Source: Microbotryum silenes-acaulis (Eukaryota; Basidiomycota; Microbotryomycetes; Microbotryales; Microbotryaceae). From it: DNA of 64,000 nt. Where the stretch lies: the NCBI GenBank assembly GCA_003665825.1, contig QPFY01000003.1, positions 682,001 through 746,000 on the forward strand, given 5' to 3'. Below the pieces are notes generated by a model, which was given only the letters and a program-made list of their open reading frames with translations, was not told where the DNA came from and did not search any database. Numbering within the stretch: the stretch's first letter is position 1; each line of letters starts with the position of its first letter. The position numbers and the translations under genes are program-made. Below, in pieces: positions 1 to 13,073 of this stretch.

Positions 1-173
1 GCCGGAAGCTTAAGCTTGTAATGCAACCGGGTTCCCCGAGCTAGCGAGAGCGCGCGCTGGGCAAACCGCCGTTGGTGCTCCTGGCTCCCCCCACCGTCCA
101 GAAGTGCTCAGCCGACGAAGCCGACGATTGAGCGGACCGACTCGAGCTGGTGTGCGATTTTGACGGGCCCAGG

Positions 174-2419
174 ATGATGGCCGAAGAAGGCGACACGCCG
201 AAACCTTTCGAGCATGCTGAGCAGGACGATGCTTCGTGGTTTGGGAACGAGGACGACTCGCTGGCGATGGACGGTGCGACGCCCGACGCCGACGTCGAGG
301 AGCAGCATCACCAACCCCAGCCGCTCCACCATCACGGCCCAGAGACAGAGACAGAACACGACCAGCACGGGCCAGAACATGGACAAGAGCACGCGCGGGA
401 CGACACGGCTACCATCATCAATGGACATGACCACCAAGAGGCGCCGACAGAAGAGGAAGCACACTACCCTGAAGAACACGAGCACGAACACGGCGAGGCC
501 GGCCCAATTCTAGACGGGACGGACCGCGTCGCCGAGCTTGAGTGGGAGCTGCAGCGCACACGCGAGGACAAACAGGCCTTCGAGGACAAGTACAATGGTC
601 TGCTTAGCAAGTTGACCACGATGAGGAACACGCTCGGCGACAAGCTCAAGCAGGATGCGGTCAGTCACATTCGCTTTCAACGTGTTCGTCGTCCGTCACG
701 AGCGGGGGGCAAACGATTGCGAGTGGGGGGAACCTCGAGGCGGCTTCAGTCATGGCGAGGAAGCTCACCCCAGAGATAGAACTAACGAACACTCTTCTCT
801 TCAATAGGATGAATTGGACCGACGAGAACAAGAGATCAACGAGCTCCGGTTACACATCGACGACCTCGCCTCGACGATCGACACCCTCAAGGCAGAGCTA
901 ATACAGGCTCACGAAGATTCGGAGCGACTGCATACCGAGCTCGAGAGCCTACGTGCCAGAGCCTTTGATTCTCAAAAAGGTTTGTCAGACGAGGCTGCCG
1001 AACGCGAGATGGCCCTGCGGGACGCACAGGAGGAGGCGGAGCGGATTCGGATTGATCGCGACGAGTGGGAGGGCGAGGCTATGAGGGAACGCGTCAAGAG
1101 GGAGGAGTTGTCGACACGGTTAGGTCAACTTGAAATGGAACTCGGCCAATGCAAGGCCGACCGCGATGCGTTCAGGGAAGAGAGGGATCGGGAAGCCGAG
1201 AGCGCGTCGAATCTGCAAACCGTCTTGGAGGAGTTCCAAGCAGGTAAGCTCAAGTGCGGAGGGCACAGAGTCCAGTGTCAATGAAGATACTGATCAAGCT
1301 TACTATACTCGTAGCCAAAGAGAAGGAACTTCGGTCGACAACAGGGGACCTGCAAGCACAACTCGACCGTGCTCACGATTCGATCGCGATATGGAAGCAG
1401 AGGGCCATAGCCGCCGAGGTGAGTAGCCACGGCGAGTATGCCGCCCGACTTGACATTGATCTCATAATTGCGGCATGGTCCAGGCAAACCTCGCGTCCGC
1501 GCAAAACGATTCGGAGAAGGTCATTACGCTCAGCAAGGAGCTGAAGGAGAAGACACTGCTGACGGGCAAGCTGCGGCATGAAGGTGAGTCGTGTTCTCAA
1601 CCCCAGGGAATGGCACTGCGAGACGGAATGACTGATAGGAAACGAGATGATGCACCAGCTGTAATCCTGAATGAGCATCTTACGGAGGCTCTGCGGCGGC
1701 TTAAGAAAGACTCGTCCGAGAACTCTGTCGACAGGTGAGAAGCTCTAGCCGGTGACTAGTTTTGAATTGTCGGCATGTGCTGACCCTTATTAACATGATA
1801 CCTCTCCAGACGACTCGTCTCGAACGTGCTTATCAGTTTCCTCAACACTCCCCGGGGCGACACGAAACGCTTCGAAATGCTACAGCTCTTATCCTCGATC
1901 TTGTCATGGTCGGACGACCAGCGCGAACAAGTCGGACTGCAACGCTCGGTCGCGGCCGGCTCCTCGGGGCGAACAGGGAGAGGACACGCTCGGTCATCAG
2001 GAGCAGGTACAGGGAAAGGTAAAGCCGCTGCGACGACGCAGGAGGAGGAAGATGGCCTTGGCGAGAACGAGAGCTTCTCGAACCTCTTTATCGAGTTTCT
2101 CCTCAAGGAAGCGAATCAAGCCGCTCCTTCCACCTCGACGACCTTACCGAAGAAGAACGTGGACGGCATGTCTTCCCCACCAGGGATGACGTCCCCCATC
2201 TCACCAGGATCACCGGGGATGTCACCGCCTTTATTAGGGCCAGGTCAATCGAGGATCCTGCCGGAACTGGGCAGTCCGCCACCGCCGAGTCGCAGACCTA
2301 GCTTTACATCATTCTTTGGTCGAGGATCGAGGGATCGAGATCCGTCACCTTCTCAAGCCAACGGTACAGCAAGTGCTCCATCGCTGGCCAGGAATTCGAC
2401 TGATGTTATTCCAGAGTGA
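174..2419 (+). CDS. RUD3: Golgin Rud3-like, GRAB-domain Golgi matrix protein
   Basis: Predicted Golgi tether: a long coiled coil followed by an Arf-binding GRAB domain, 603 residues. Exons: 174-659, 808-1243, 1315-1418, 1484-1583, 1659-1734, 1810-2419, all with GT-AG introns. The N-terminal ~120 residues are rich in His, Glu and Asp. Residues ~125-375 are heptad-like coiled coil with many Glu, Arg and Leu. The segment spanning exons 5-6 (NEHLTEALRRL, then RRLVSNVLISFLNTPRGD and KRFEMLQLLSSILSWSDD) is the GRAB signature shared by Rud3 and GMAP-210, and SNLFIEFLLKEA follows as in other fungal Rud3 proteins. The tail is Ser/Pro-rich. I chose the ATG at 174; the same frame opens at a GTG at 150. 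The 3' end converges on NMD3. The family call rests on recognised motifs. Confidence 0.85.
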
Positions 2420-2647
2420 TGGACTGCTCTGGTTGAACCGGCCGCTTGGATGACTGGGCCGTTGTTGCCTCGTTCCTTTCCCGACACTGTATACGTATAG
2501 CATCGACATCAAGCCCTCTTTCTTGCATTTGTACTTCCTTTCTCCCGGTGCTATGAACATATTCGGATTTGAAACGAAGACAAGATCTTAATGAAGATTT
2601 ACATAGCAATGACAGCGGTGAGATTGCACAAGCTGGAAAGGGCACTA

Positions 2648-4615
2648 CTACTCAGATTCCATACCAGCATCGTCCTCTTCGTCCGGCTCAATGTTGAGGC
2701 CTTCCATATCATCCAATAAGTCATCGACGTTGATCTCGGGGAAGTCGTCTTCGGCGTCCTCGACATCCGACTCTTCAATCATCTCGTTCTCCTGCTGTTG
2801 CACGGCCTTGGGGTCTTTGAACAAGCGCAAGGTCTGACGCATCTCCTCGTCCTCTTCGATGTCGCGCAAGAACCTCTCGTAGTCGGCCTCGGCCTTGGCA
2901 TGTTCGGCCGCACCGGCGCCACGACTCTTCTTGCCTTCGGATTTCTCGCGACCCAACCCGATCGTGTCGGCGCCTTCGAGCGAAGCACCACCGACCTCCT
3001 TGACCATCGACTTGAGCTTCCACCCACGCGCCTTGGACTTCTTTCTTCGGTTCGGGTACGTCTTCCTCACCAAGATGACTTCGGGAGCCCTCGACTGGTC
3101 CATCATTTCCCATGCGTCGTTGTTGAAGTTGGACGATCCGAGCATGTATCCGAGCACGGTATCTCCCGGTTTGAGAACGGCACCGAGGTGGGTTCGGGTA
3201 TGGAAGATGACGTCGCTGTTCATGGATCCGCCGACGGGGGAGACTTGGGCATCTGCGAGGAGGAAACGACCGCCTTTGGCCGTCTTGGGTGGGTGCGACG
3301 TCGGCTCAATGTCGAGTACGATGAACTCGGTCGCCTGAGTGATATCGGCCAGGGGATTGAATGGCGCTCGCCAGTAGACCGAACTGGATATATCGCCGAG
3401 GGTCAAGGTCAAAGGGTCGATGAGGTAGATCTGATTCCCAACTCGGTGGCAAACGACGAGTTGCGAGATGTTGGACATGGCCAAGGCGACTTTGCGAGGC
3501 AGGCACACAACGTCATCCTTGCAGATGGGAATAATCTCGACCGAGTAGGTCAATTTCGAGTTGGTGGTCGAATTCTGAATGTCTTGCGAGATGAGCTGTT
3601 CCGAGGTCTTGGCTCTGAGGAGAGGCGGTTCTGAGGGGTCATCAAAAGCGTGGCCCACACGAATATGATTGCGGGGCATAACTTACCGGACAGGAGCAAT
3701 GGCACCGAGGAAGTCGACCATCTTCAAAGCGTGTTGCTTGGTCGAGTAGAAAAAGTTGAGCCCATCCTTGACCTCTTGGACCGAGATGGTGTCCTTGTCG
3801 GCGTTGTGCTTGAGGATGAGCTGTTCGAGGTACAAAAAGGTTCGCTTGTGGTCGACCTTTTGTCGGACCTGGACCAAGGCACGCCAGGTGTTTTTGGCGG
3901 CCAGTCGGGTGCATTCGGGGCACTGGGCACCTTGTACGACGTACTCGACCTCGAAGATTTGTTGCAGGATCGTCGAGGTGAAGACCTGGGGTGAGATCGC
4001 CATGAGGTCAGCGGGGGATTCATACGGTGAGCTGAAAGCTGGAATGTTGGCATACCTCTTTTTGGATGGTCAACTTGACCCTCAATCGCCTCGAATGGGG
4101 TTCGGTCCAGATGAAGCCGGCGTCTATGAGGCGCACTTTACTGAGCCCCTTGAGCTTACGCAGGCAGATGGCGAGCAACTCCCTCGATTCGAGCTGGCAG
4201 ATGGTCCACGTCGTCGGTGGGGACAGGTACCGGTCGCATCCTTTGCAAAAATTGATGCTCGTCTGTTTCGGAATGCCTTCGGTGATGTCGACGCTATTGG
4301 GAAAATCGCGGATGCAAGATCAGCACTCGGGACTCGGAACGAATCTTCGGCGAGACCAAAGGCTCGAAGAGAGTAACGCACGCATTCCTCAAGCAGTTGA
4401 CGCAGAGATTGGCATTATTTGGCTCGATTGGTGTACCGCAGTCTGTTTGACGTATCATGTTTGGAAAGTCATATTGGTTAGCTCAGCTCAGCTGAGTTCG
4501 GCTGTGTGACGCTAGAGGTCGAGAAGAATCTAGAGAAGTACGTACCAGCACAGAGCACGTAAGCGGTCTGTTGTGCGGGTGCCACATAGGCTACTCCTGC
4601 TGCGTTGGTGCTCAT
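2648..4615 (-). CDS. NMD3: 60S ribosomal export adaptor Nmd3
   Basis: Nmd3 binds nascent 60S subunits and links them to Crm1 for nuclear export. Exons on the minus strand: 4615-4546, 4442-4382, 4293-4056, 3985-3687, 3614-2648; 544 residues, close to the usual ~520. The N-terminus has the zinc-binding CxxC pairs typical of the family (Cys22/25 and Cys37/40, then FCKGCDRYL). The middle reads DAGFIWTEPHSRRLRVKLTI and VVQGAQCPEC, and the C-terminal half has the TYSVEIIPICKDDVVCLP and GYMLGSSN blocks. The last ~60 residues are strongly acidic, as expected of the tail carrying the export signal. An ATG at 4003 lies inside the third intron and is not the start. A 492-bp gap separates it from the divergent gene at 5108. 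Confidence 0.93.
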
Positions 4616-5107
4616 GATACGAGATGCAAGTGCGGATGTAGGAGCTGCAAGTCGTCGAGGATCGGCTGACGAAGCGACGGAGATGGACAGCGAGTACGTT
4701 CACGAGCAGCTTTCTATTCGGTAAACCCTGATGATATCGGACGCGTATCCTAGCCGAGCGCGTTGAAGTTCTTAACTGTTGGCCGTGTGTGTACGTGCGT
4801 GTGTTTCAGGCAACGAGGGGAGGAGGAGGAGAAGTGAAGCAATCGGCGTGACTCGCCAAGTGAGCCCGCCCGACAGCTTCGCAGCGCAACGCGAGTCAGC
4901 GCCTGTCAGCGCCTGTCAGCGCCTTCGCACGCCAGCCGCGCATTTGTAATCGCCAATTGAGTCGTTTGTGTCGGTTCACAGCCAGCCTTACCTCTTTGCG
5001 CGCATACACTCAGCCTCCCCAGACCACGCATCTCTGGGCCCCTCAGCTCGTTGCTTCTCTGGGTTCGCCGTCTCGTACAAGCTCCGGCTCGAAAAAGCCC
5101 CAATGCC
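4616..5107. promoter_or_regulatory. Divergent intergenic region, NMD3 / Rmp1-like gene
   Basis: 492 bp between two start codons pointing away from each other, so it should contain both promoters. Both neighbours act in ribosome/rRNA maturation. It has a short TG-rich stretch near 4785-4806 and a tandem CGCCTGTCAG-type repeat at about 4899-4922. I see no open frame worth calling. Confidence 0.4.
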
Positions 5108-6464
5108 ATGATCAAGCGGCATCTACCTACTACTGTGCCGATTCAGGACTCGACCGCCTCGGTCTCCGTCAGCGCCGCCTCCCTGCCAGGCTTGGTCTCG
5201 TCGCTGAGGCCACTCAAACGATCGCTGCCGCAGCTGCAACAGGAGGCAGCACTGCTCCGTCGCTTCTGCTACAAGAACAAGAACCAGCACAAGGCCAACG
5301 CGTGGTGGAAGAGGATCATACATGTTGATCGTGTCATTGGCCGGCTCACGGATGAGCTGAAAAGCTTGCTCGTCGCTTTGGGCCTCGAGTCAGTGACGCC
5401 CACCAGTACCTTGGGATACACGTGTGGATAGAGCTCATATGTCTGCTTTTGACCTGTGAACAGTGCCGAGACGGACCAGAATGCGACTCTGGAACCCTCG
5501 TCGCTGCTTGTCCTTTTCTCGCGATTGCCTCGAGCTTCTCTGGTCGTCACCAAGGTACGTTGAGGGTGCCTCTGCTGACCTTTGAACGATTTTGGCTGAC
5601 CCTCAACATGACTTGTATCCATTTGATAGACCATCGAAGTCCTCTTCTCTTCCTCCGAGTATGTATCGAGCTGGGCAGGGTCCGAGAATTTGGCCCACTG
5701 AGCGCACTTCTTCTTCACGCAGAACGGTCTCTCAACTCGTCCATTCCCGCGCCTTTCTCCCCTTCTCCTTGGTTCTGACCTCCCTCCATGCGCGTTTGTA
5801 CGCCATCACCTTGGCCCTTCAACAAGATCTCGCTCACGCAGCGCGCATCGTCGCCAAGTTGATTCGCTCTGTCGAGTCGAGTGAGGTGAGTTCGAGAGGC
5901 GGATCGAGTACCAAATGCTTTGTGCGTATAGACTAAAAGTCGTCGCCTGTTCTTTTTCAGGATCTTGTTGAACAAGCTCGACGACATTACCGAGGCTTTC
6001 AGCCCGAGCTACGCGAGTTCGCACCCAATCTGGATTTGACCGACCTGGACTTGGCATCTTTAACGACCTCGAGATTGCACAGTGAACAAGTCTCGACAGA
6101 CCTCACGCCAATCGTAATCTCGGATAATGGACCGGAAGGTGGAGTCGGAGATGATGTGGGCACCGTCATAAGTAGGGAGGAGTTGATGCGTCTGGCTCGA
6201 GGGAAGATTGCCACTGTCGAGATGGTTGACGATTCGAACAAGGAGACTATTAGGGGGGCACCGGTTCCTGAGGAAGAGACCCCAGCACCGGAGCAAGAAG
6301 ACGTGGCAACGGTATCCTTGCCTCCGCCCATCGACGAAGTCTCGAAGAAGAAACGACGTCGAGATCTCGCTACCGAAAACCTTTCCAAGCCGAAAAAAGT
6401 GAAGAAGAAGAAGAGCAAGAAGGATCGGGACGATCAAGATGAGATCGATGACATCTTCGGGTAG
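5108..6464 (+). CDS. Rmp1/Nepro-like nucleolar protein (RNase MRP subunit family)
   Basis: Likely a nucleolar protein of the Rmp1/NEPRO family, which in yeast is a subunit of RNase MRP acting in rRNA processing. Exons: 5108-5421, 5464-5554, 5630-5658, 5723-5885, 5961-6464; 366 residues. The motif RFCYKNKNQHKANAWWKRI resembles the conserved N-terminal core of that family. The middle (PSSLLVLFSRLPRASLVV, TVSQLVHSRAFLPFSLVL) is helical and hydrophobic. The C-terminus is a Lys-rich nucleolar-type tail ending DEIDDIFG. The first intron, 42 nt with a GTGTGG donor, is the least certain junction; the others have good consensus. The start ATG at 5108 is in frame; an out-of-frame ATG lies at 5103. Family assignment is from motif memory. 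Confidence 0.7.
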
Positions 6465-7427
6465 GGTGTTCCGTTGCATGCATTTTGGAGCGCATTGTTG
6501 TAACATAACTTGGGTCTCCACGAATGAGTGCTTCGTTTGTATTCTGTCTTGGGATGGTGCGGCGATTTACTCGGACGGTCACGAAGATGGTGAAACATTT
6601 TGGCCCGACGGAGGGAAGGACCTTATGGTATACCTGAATTAAACACGTATGGGACGCTTTCTTCTTATGTCGTTCTCGCATCATGCTGGGCACGGCCTCT
6701 GTATTGGGTATTGCGATAAACAGTGAATAGAGAGGAGGGGGAGGCTGGGGAGGCTGTGCTATCTTGTGAAGGTGAACCGCTTCCGGAGCGCACGGATCGC
6801 TTGCCAGGTGTTGGATTTGGGGGAACGGAGCTGGGTTTGCCAGGGGTTGACCACCGTTATTTTCTTTCCTCATCGCTTGGCCTTGTGCGGGAAGATACTA
6901 TGCAATTGACAATGCTTGGCAGGCAAGATTACTACCACTTGCCGCACCGGTTGAATTATAAGGACGTTCGCAGTAAGTCAGAGCTAGTCGACTTGCTTTC
7001 GCGACCCGCTTCTTTGGACTGACAGATGGCTGCAATCTATTTCAAGGTACAAGACGACGGAAACGAGAGCGTACGAGGTAGAAGAATTCTAGTGCGGATG
7101 CAATGTCAAGACGCAGGATTTACCCACTCCACTCTCAGTGATCGAACGAGATCGTCCACCCCGGCGCCCACGATTTTTCAAAATAATGATCATACATCAC
7201 ATCGACATCATCGGAACTCGAAGAAAACAAAAACGAACAGAATTAGACAAGAAGTAGAATGAGAATGTGTGATCGGACATGGGGAACAAATCAACGGAAT
7301 TCGGATTCAGCAGAAGGGGATGGGGGTAAACGAGCGTGGAGCGATCGATACCTCAGGTAAAGAGACCCAGAGAGGTGGGAGGTAGGTATAGTCGCCAGAG
7401 ACGAGGGATATGGTATAGGGTCTGAAA
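6465..7427. other. Intergenic region between convergent genes
   Basis: 963 bp between the 3' ends of the Rmp1-like gene and MSS4. Short frames on both strands show no recognisable protein. It should contain both 3' UTRs and terminators. I see no repeat or RNA gene. Confidence 0.4.
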
Positions 7428-10400
7428 CTACTCTGTCTTTGGCTTTGTAGCGGCTGTAGGTGGCGGCGGTGGATCGTGCTCGTACATCTTCGGTCGCTTC
7501 GAGGTATCATTGCCCCGAATAAGGGAGTAGATGAACGCCATGAAACGATCGCCGTACTCTTCCGGAGGCACGGCCGAAATCATGTGCTGGTGTGGGTAGA
7601 GTAGCTTAAATCAGCAGGAGACCAACGGAGCATAGTGGATCCGAAGCGCGTACCCCATTGTGCTTGAACGACTTCCAGTAATGCTCGACCTTCTTGACGA
7701 ACGTGTAAGGGGTGAGAATGTCGATGATACCCTGTATAAGCAAAGTCGCGATCAGCTTTCGTCGATCTGTGTGATGACACGGCGCATACCAACTCACAAG
7801 GTAGTATATGACGCCGAGGTCCTCGTTGCAATCACCTGTGGCGCGAATCCCGCCTTCGTCCTGGTAGAACAAGAACATGCGCCGCTCCGACGTGTCCTGA
7901 TCGGGAAGCTTGTTCGTCTCCGACAGCGCTTTAGGATCGGATTGCTGTACGGCTTTGCGAACGGCCGCGGCATCAAAGTCGCGCTTCGCATCGGTTAGCT
8001 TGCGCCGCGGGGTCTTGAAGGTGTCGGGCTGGCAACGCGGAGCAGTTCACAGGCATTGCGTGAGCACTCGCACAGAATGAGCGACCACAAAAGACGCAAC
8101 TAACCTGGAAGACGGTAAGCATGTTGTCCCTGAGATTGTCCTGATTCCCCCGTCGAACGTTGTGAATGCCCGTCAACAGCGAGTAATCCATGATGCGCAG
8201 CTTCTGCATCAACTCCGTGTCCCTTCTCAGCTGCTCCTCGAACAGAGCCTTTTTCTCCGGCCCGAGATCCAACTGCCTTCCCCTCTCGATCCAGTTCAGG
8301 TCCTTCAAGATGGCATGCGAGTTTTCCTGCACCTTCTCGTCCGGCGTCTTCCTCCCAATCGCCGAGCCTTTGAGGTCGTACGTCTCGTGAATGTCGCGAT
8401 GAGGAGGGAAAAGGTTGTTCATGATAACGAAATGGATCTTTCTCCCGCGGGGGAGCTTGACGCGATGCAGGCCGTAGAACCGAGAGAGCAAGGTATGCGG
8501 GTTCTCCTTGATATACTCGTGGTATTGCTTGAGGATCGATCGTAGAAATTTGTGCTCGGCGTGGCGGATCGTCTTGATGATGAACCGATAGTCGCGGGAA
8601 AAGTAGAAGAAGGAACCCGACTTGCCCGGTGAGCCCAGTTCGGAGAGGATGTACTTGGCCGTCAGGGATACGAGGTAATCCGAAGGGTCGAGATAAAAGT
8701 ATTCGCGCAGTTCTCGGAACACCCATGGTGCGTAGTCCTTGAACTTGAAGTCGTACTTGACCGAAGGGGTCAACTCGTTCCCAACGCTGTGCGCGGCACA
8801 TGACACGAAACGTCAGTGGACAAGCTCACCATTCTTCCTCATTGCCTAGTACTCACATATCAAATGAGAACTTGTGGCGTGCCGTATAGTCGGCATCGGT
8901 AAGCGGACGTTTCAGTTTTGCTTGACACCTCGAGACCTGGGTTGGGAAAGCGCAAGCCATTAGCAAGAGGCTCGCTCCCCACTCGGTCCATTTCTACGCG
9001 GTCACTCACTCCGATTCGAATTCCCGTCAACATGTTGTACATCAGGACATAGTTGGCATGGTCCTGCCCGATCAGATTCCCCACGAGCACACCTGTCCCC
9101 GGGCCGTCCCCGCTGCCCAAGCGCGTACTTCTCCGCTTGATCATCGGAGCCCCCGGTCTCCCCGACCTATCCTCGTTGCTCGATGCGCCATAGTTGTCCC
9201 CGCCCGTTTCTTTCTCCGCCCGTTTCTCTTGTCGCTTCTTTCGGATCACTTCGGCCTGGGCCGCGATCGACGACTCGACCTCGTCGTAAGGTGCCGCGGT
9301 CGACTCTGGCGAGGTGACCATTGGTACTTGGAGCGGCGGAAGAAGGCTTGTGATCGCCGTGGGAGGTGATACGTACCCCGGACGAGTCGTTTCTGCTGAC
9401 GAGTGACTGCGTCGGTTTCGGCTCGAGGATGAAACGGACGAGGGATCGCCCGAGAACGCGGAGGTGACGGTCGTGAGTGGGATGTCGCCTGGTAGGAGAG
9501 GGCGAGTGAGAGAATCGATTGGGACCAGTCGCTGTGCGGGAGAGCCATGACCATTCATTGACGGATCAGAGGTGGAGGCACCGTTGGCCACGGTCGGTAC
9601 GGGTGGAATGCGGGAATTGGTGACGAGGTAACCCGGCGCATTGAGGACGGGGATTGCGGAGCGAGGAGAGGACGTCACTCGGGATATCGGGGAAAGTATC
9701 GGGGCGCCTTGGAGAGCTGAGGCGCCGGAAGGACCGGCGATGGCGTTGCTCGGTGTCCCGTTCAGCCCAGATTGAGTCGAGGTCGAAGCGATCATCGATA
9801 CTGGCAATTCCGATCGCGTCGGCGTATCGCTCTCGGGAAGGACCATCGAAACGGGTTCGTTCGTGAACTCGTTCGGACTAATAATCACCGGTCGCTCGCG
9901 CGAATCGAAATGTAACGGCTGGGGGCGCGGTGACCGGCTGAGCTGGCTCGAGATGCTGGGGTCGTCGCAGTGGTGGTGGTCGGCTTGATGGTACGAGCTC
10001 GAGTCGCCGCTGTGCATGCGCTCCCTCATACCGATCTTCCAGTCCGAGGCCTTCATCTTCCACGCTTCTCGCTTTGACGAATGCACGTCGTACTCTCGGA
10101 GATGGCCTACGTTATTCTCGTCCGGCGCGGGATCGTCGTCGCCCTCGCCGTGCATCACGAAGCGCTCTGAATGACCCGAGTGTTGCGACGATCCACTCAT
10201 GGCCCGTTCCCGCTCTTTCTCGCGTTGGCTGAGCTTGTAGACGTGGCTCTTGCCGTTCGTGAAGGATGCGCCGGCCGACGAGGACGAGGTCGAGAGCGCA
10301 CTGGTCGTTCGTGCGATGGCGCCCTTGCCGTACTCGGACGAGGTAGGAGCGCCATTGAGGTGGACCATGGCCGCGGCACTGTCCTTGCCCGAATTCTGGT

Positions 10401-10860
10401 TGCTATCGTTGTTAGTATTGTGGTTGTTCTTGTGGAGTCGAGGTATCGAAGGAGCGGACCAGGTACTCGGATGCAGCAGAGAAGGCGTGGGATGGCCCGA
10501 GACGACGGAGCGATCGTCAATGACGTGCACCGACTCGAGACTGCCGGCCTGTACGCGTTGCGAGATGGCGAACAGAGGGTTGACCTGGGCTTCCTCGTCG
10601 TCGGTCTCGTCGTCGTTGTCGTTCCGCTTATTGCTGTTGCTATTACTGCTGTTGCCGACGTTTGAAGGACCCAGTTCAATGCCGTGCGAGGCCGAGCCCG
10701 TGCGAGTCTGCCGAGCCAAAGAGGAGGCGTCCAGTGGTGCTGCGACTGCGAGCGACGGCGGCGATTCGAACGGCGGCGCTGGGTGGACACGGTGCTGCAC
10801 GTCCAAGTTCAGCGACGAAGAACGAGGAAGCTCGGACACATGGTCCTGCTGAACCAGCAT
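7428..10860 (-). CDS. MSS4: Phosphatidylinositol-4-phosphate 5-kinase (Mss4 type)
   Basis: Makes PI(4,5)P2 from PI4P at the plasma membrane and so controls actin and endocytosis. Exons: 10860-9010, 8936-8857, 8786-8105, 8028-7798, 7731-7654, 7586-7428; 1026 residues. The first ~590 residues are low-complexity (Ser, Pro, Asn, His) with no clear fold. The kinase core starts at [17 protein letters not shown]. It continues through [18 protein letters not shown], the substrate-loop region [46 protein letters not shown] and [20 protein letters not shown], all diagnostic of type I PIP kinases. The end, [16 protein letters not shown], is also conserved. I took the ATG at 10860; the frame extends upstream only to a GTG. 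It diverges from the PCMT gene. Confidence 0.95.
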
Positions 10861-11936
10861 ACAATCCAACGACCCTCTCCTGGCGAGACGATCACCCACA
10901 GTCTCGAGACAAGAATCTGTGAAGAGTCGTGTAGGGGTCGGTGGGGAGCCTACACCTGGCGCGGGGTTGTCAAACAGAAGCCGAGAAGGGCAGCGGCTGC
11001 TGGGCTCTGCTGCGCAGGCTCGGCTGGGACTTTGGCGAGCTTTGGCAAGACTGTCATTGAGCGCGTGAGCACCAGCCGCCGCCGCCCGCCGCGCCGCTAA
11101 TGCGCATTAGGCTAATGCCCGCATCGCCGAGACAAGCCGTCGGCGAGTTGACGGACGCTCCACTGACGACGCTGGCAGCTTCAACTGCTGCCTTCACATG
11201 TCATCTCTTGGCTCGTGTCTTGCACTCATCGCCCCACTAGCTCCTTGATTCTGATCAGGACGGACCGAAAGGCTTAATCCCTGGACCACCCGACAAAGTC
11301 AGTAGTAAGTACGACTATTGCAACTTCAGTCATTTGACCAGTGACCACTGACCAGCGAATGACAAGCCGCCCGGGCACAGATCGCCGTCCCTCCGTGCTC
11401 TGAGCGCTCTGAGCTTTGAGGACCACGGCTCTTATGCCGTCTGGGCGCGCGCTGCGCGCGCGCCTTACGCTCGGTAGTTTCTATGTCTGCCTGAGGTGCA
11501 CTCGGCCCAGCTTCTCGTTGCTCTTTTGCTTCCTGATCCCAACCTGCCACGGGGCACGGCACCACACACCTCAACTCTACGCACCGTGGCCCGCCTGTGC
11601 CCAGCTCGTCTCGATAGCGTATCTATCTCGCTCCCACCACAGGCAGTGCCCCTCGCCGGACAGTGTCACTTCCCCACCCGCCGGCGCACCGACTCGATCG
11701 CCGTAGCCACACGCCCCGTCCCACCCCCACACGCCCGCCCACACCAGCCCTCACCGGCCTCACCGGTCACCGGTCACCAGCCTCGACGTCCTCGCACCGG
11801 CACAGAGTGGACCGCATCGAAGGAAGGCTCTTCTTCCGCGCGCATTGATCGCTATTCCACTTTTGCCTCGCCCTTCAAAACCACGCCCATCCCCTCTGCA
11901 ACGAATTCGTACCGTCCCCACCAGGAGCGGCTCGGC
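10861..11936. promoter_or_regulatory. Divergent intergenic region, MSS4 / PCMT
   Basis: 1,076 bp between divergent starts. Contains GC-rich stretches, including an alternating GC tract around 11440-11462, and a C-rich tract at about 11715-11775 just upstream of the PCMT gene. No convincing coding frame, so I treat it as promoters and 5' UTRs. Confidence 0.35.
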
Positions 11937-13073
11937 ATGGCATGGCGCTGTAGTGCAAAATCCAACTCGGGTCTGGTCGATAACCTCCTGTGTAAGCGTC
12001 GTGCCGTTCGCGCATTCCCAGCGCTGAGCTGTCGGCGGGTCAACACCCCGTTGCCAACGCTGCTCGACTCGCAACCAGACAATTCTTTGCATTCGGTTCT
12101 CTCTCTTTGCGCGTTCGAACTGACCACGCCACTGGAGTGGCTTCGTTCTGATCATCAGCCTCAGGTTTGATCAGCAGCTCCAGAGTGTATCAGGCCTTCC
12201 TCGAGACCGACCGTGGGCATTTCACTCCGGCACAGCCCTACATGGACTCGCCTCAGGTGATCGGATACGGTCAGTCTACCGACACTTTTGAGCCCTTGTC
12301 CTTCTCTCTGGACCGCTGCGCGGTCTCGACTCTTGTTCATCAGAGGTCAGGCTGCCGCGGCTAGGCTGACCTTAGCATCCCCGTGGAACGCAGGCGCCAC
12401 CATTTCTGCACCTCATATGCACGCTCACGCCGTCGAGAACCTGGAGGGGTTGCTCCAACCAGGGGCTAGCGTGCTCGATGTCGGTTCGTCAGCCCTTCAC
12501 TTCCGTCTCGGAGTGTTTGTGGGCTACGTGCTCATCTTACGGCCTTTTGACTCTTTTCCATAGGATGTGGATCGGGCTACCTCATCGCAATCTTCCACGC
12601 GCTGGTCGGACCTTCGGGCCTCGTCGTCGGCATCGACCACATCCCTCAACTCACCTCGCTCGCGCGCACAAATCTCGTGAAAGCCCCCAGCACGTCGTCT
12701 GCGCTTACGGCGGGCTCGATCAAGCTCGTCCCCGCCGATGGTCGCCGTGGTGCGCCTTCCGAGGTATTTCCCTCCGAAGGGTTCGATTGTATCCACGTTG
12801 GAGCGGCGTCTCCTGTGTGGCCGACGGAGTTGGTCAAACAACTCAAGAGCCCGGGGAGGATGTTTGTTCCCGTTGGCGAAAACGAGCAGGAGGTCTTTCA
12901 GATCGACAAGGGTCGCAATGGCGAAGTCTCGAGCCAGAAGCTGTTCGGTGTGAGATACGTCCCGTGAGTCAGACCCGCCAGAATCCTCGCCGAGTAGAGC
13001 AGAAAGAGATCTGACCCGCATCCTCCCTTTGATGCGCAGCTTGACCGATCGAGACAAGCAATGGAGACCGTAA
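11937..13073 (+). CDS. PCM1: Protein-L-isoaspartate O-methyltransferase
   Basis: Repairs age-damaged proteins by methylating L-isoaspartyl residues with S-adenosylmethionine. Exons: 11937-11991, 12165-12269, 12394-12483, 12564-12963, 13040-13073; 227 residues, the usual size. It begins [17 protein letters not shown], as PCMTs do, followed by [14 protein letters not shown], the substrate motif [16 protein letters not shown], the SAM-binding motif VLDVGCGSGYL, GIDHIP and [11 protein letters not shown]. The C-terminus TDRDKQWRP also matches family members. The second exon joins through a split Cys codon. The start ATG at 11937 is in frame with the conserved N-terminus; another ATG five bases later is not. 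The symbol is generic and inferred. Confidence 0.93.

Noticed and set aside
2798..3634. 278-codon plus-strand frame opposite NMD3
   Set aside because: Antisense of the well-conserved NMD3 last exon, with no recognisable content.
3683..4003. Separate 106-residue protein starting at ATG 4003
   Set aside because: The ATG lies in an NMD3 intron. Splicing 4056 to 3985 joins conserved NMD3 sequence directly.
11496..12170. 224-codon plus-strand frame upstream of PCMT
   Set aside because: Pro/Arg/His-rich translation of a C-rich leader that overlaps PCMT exon 1 in the wrong frame.
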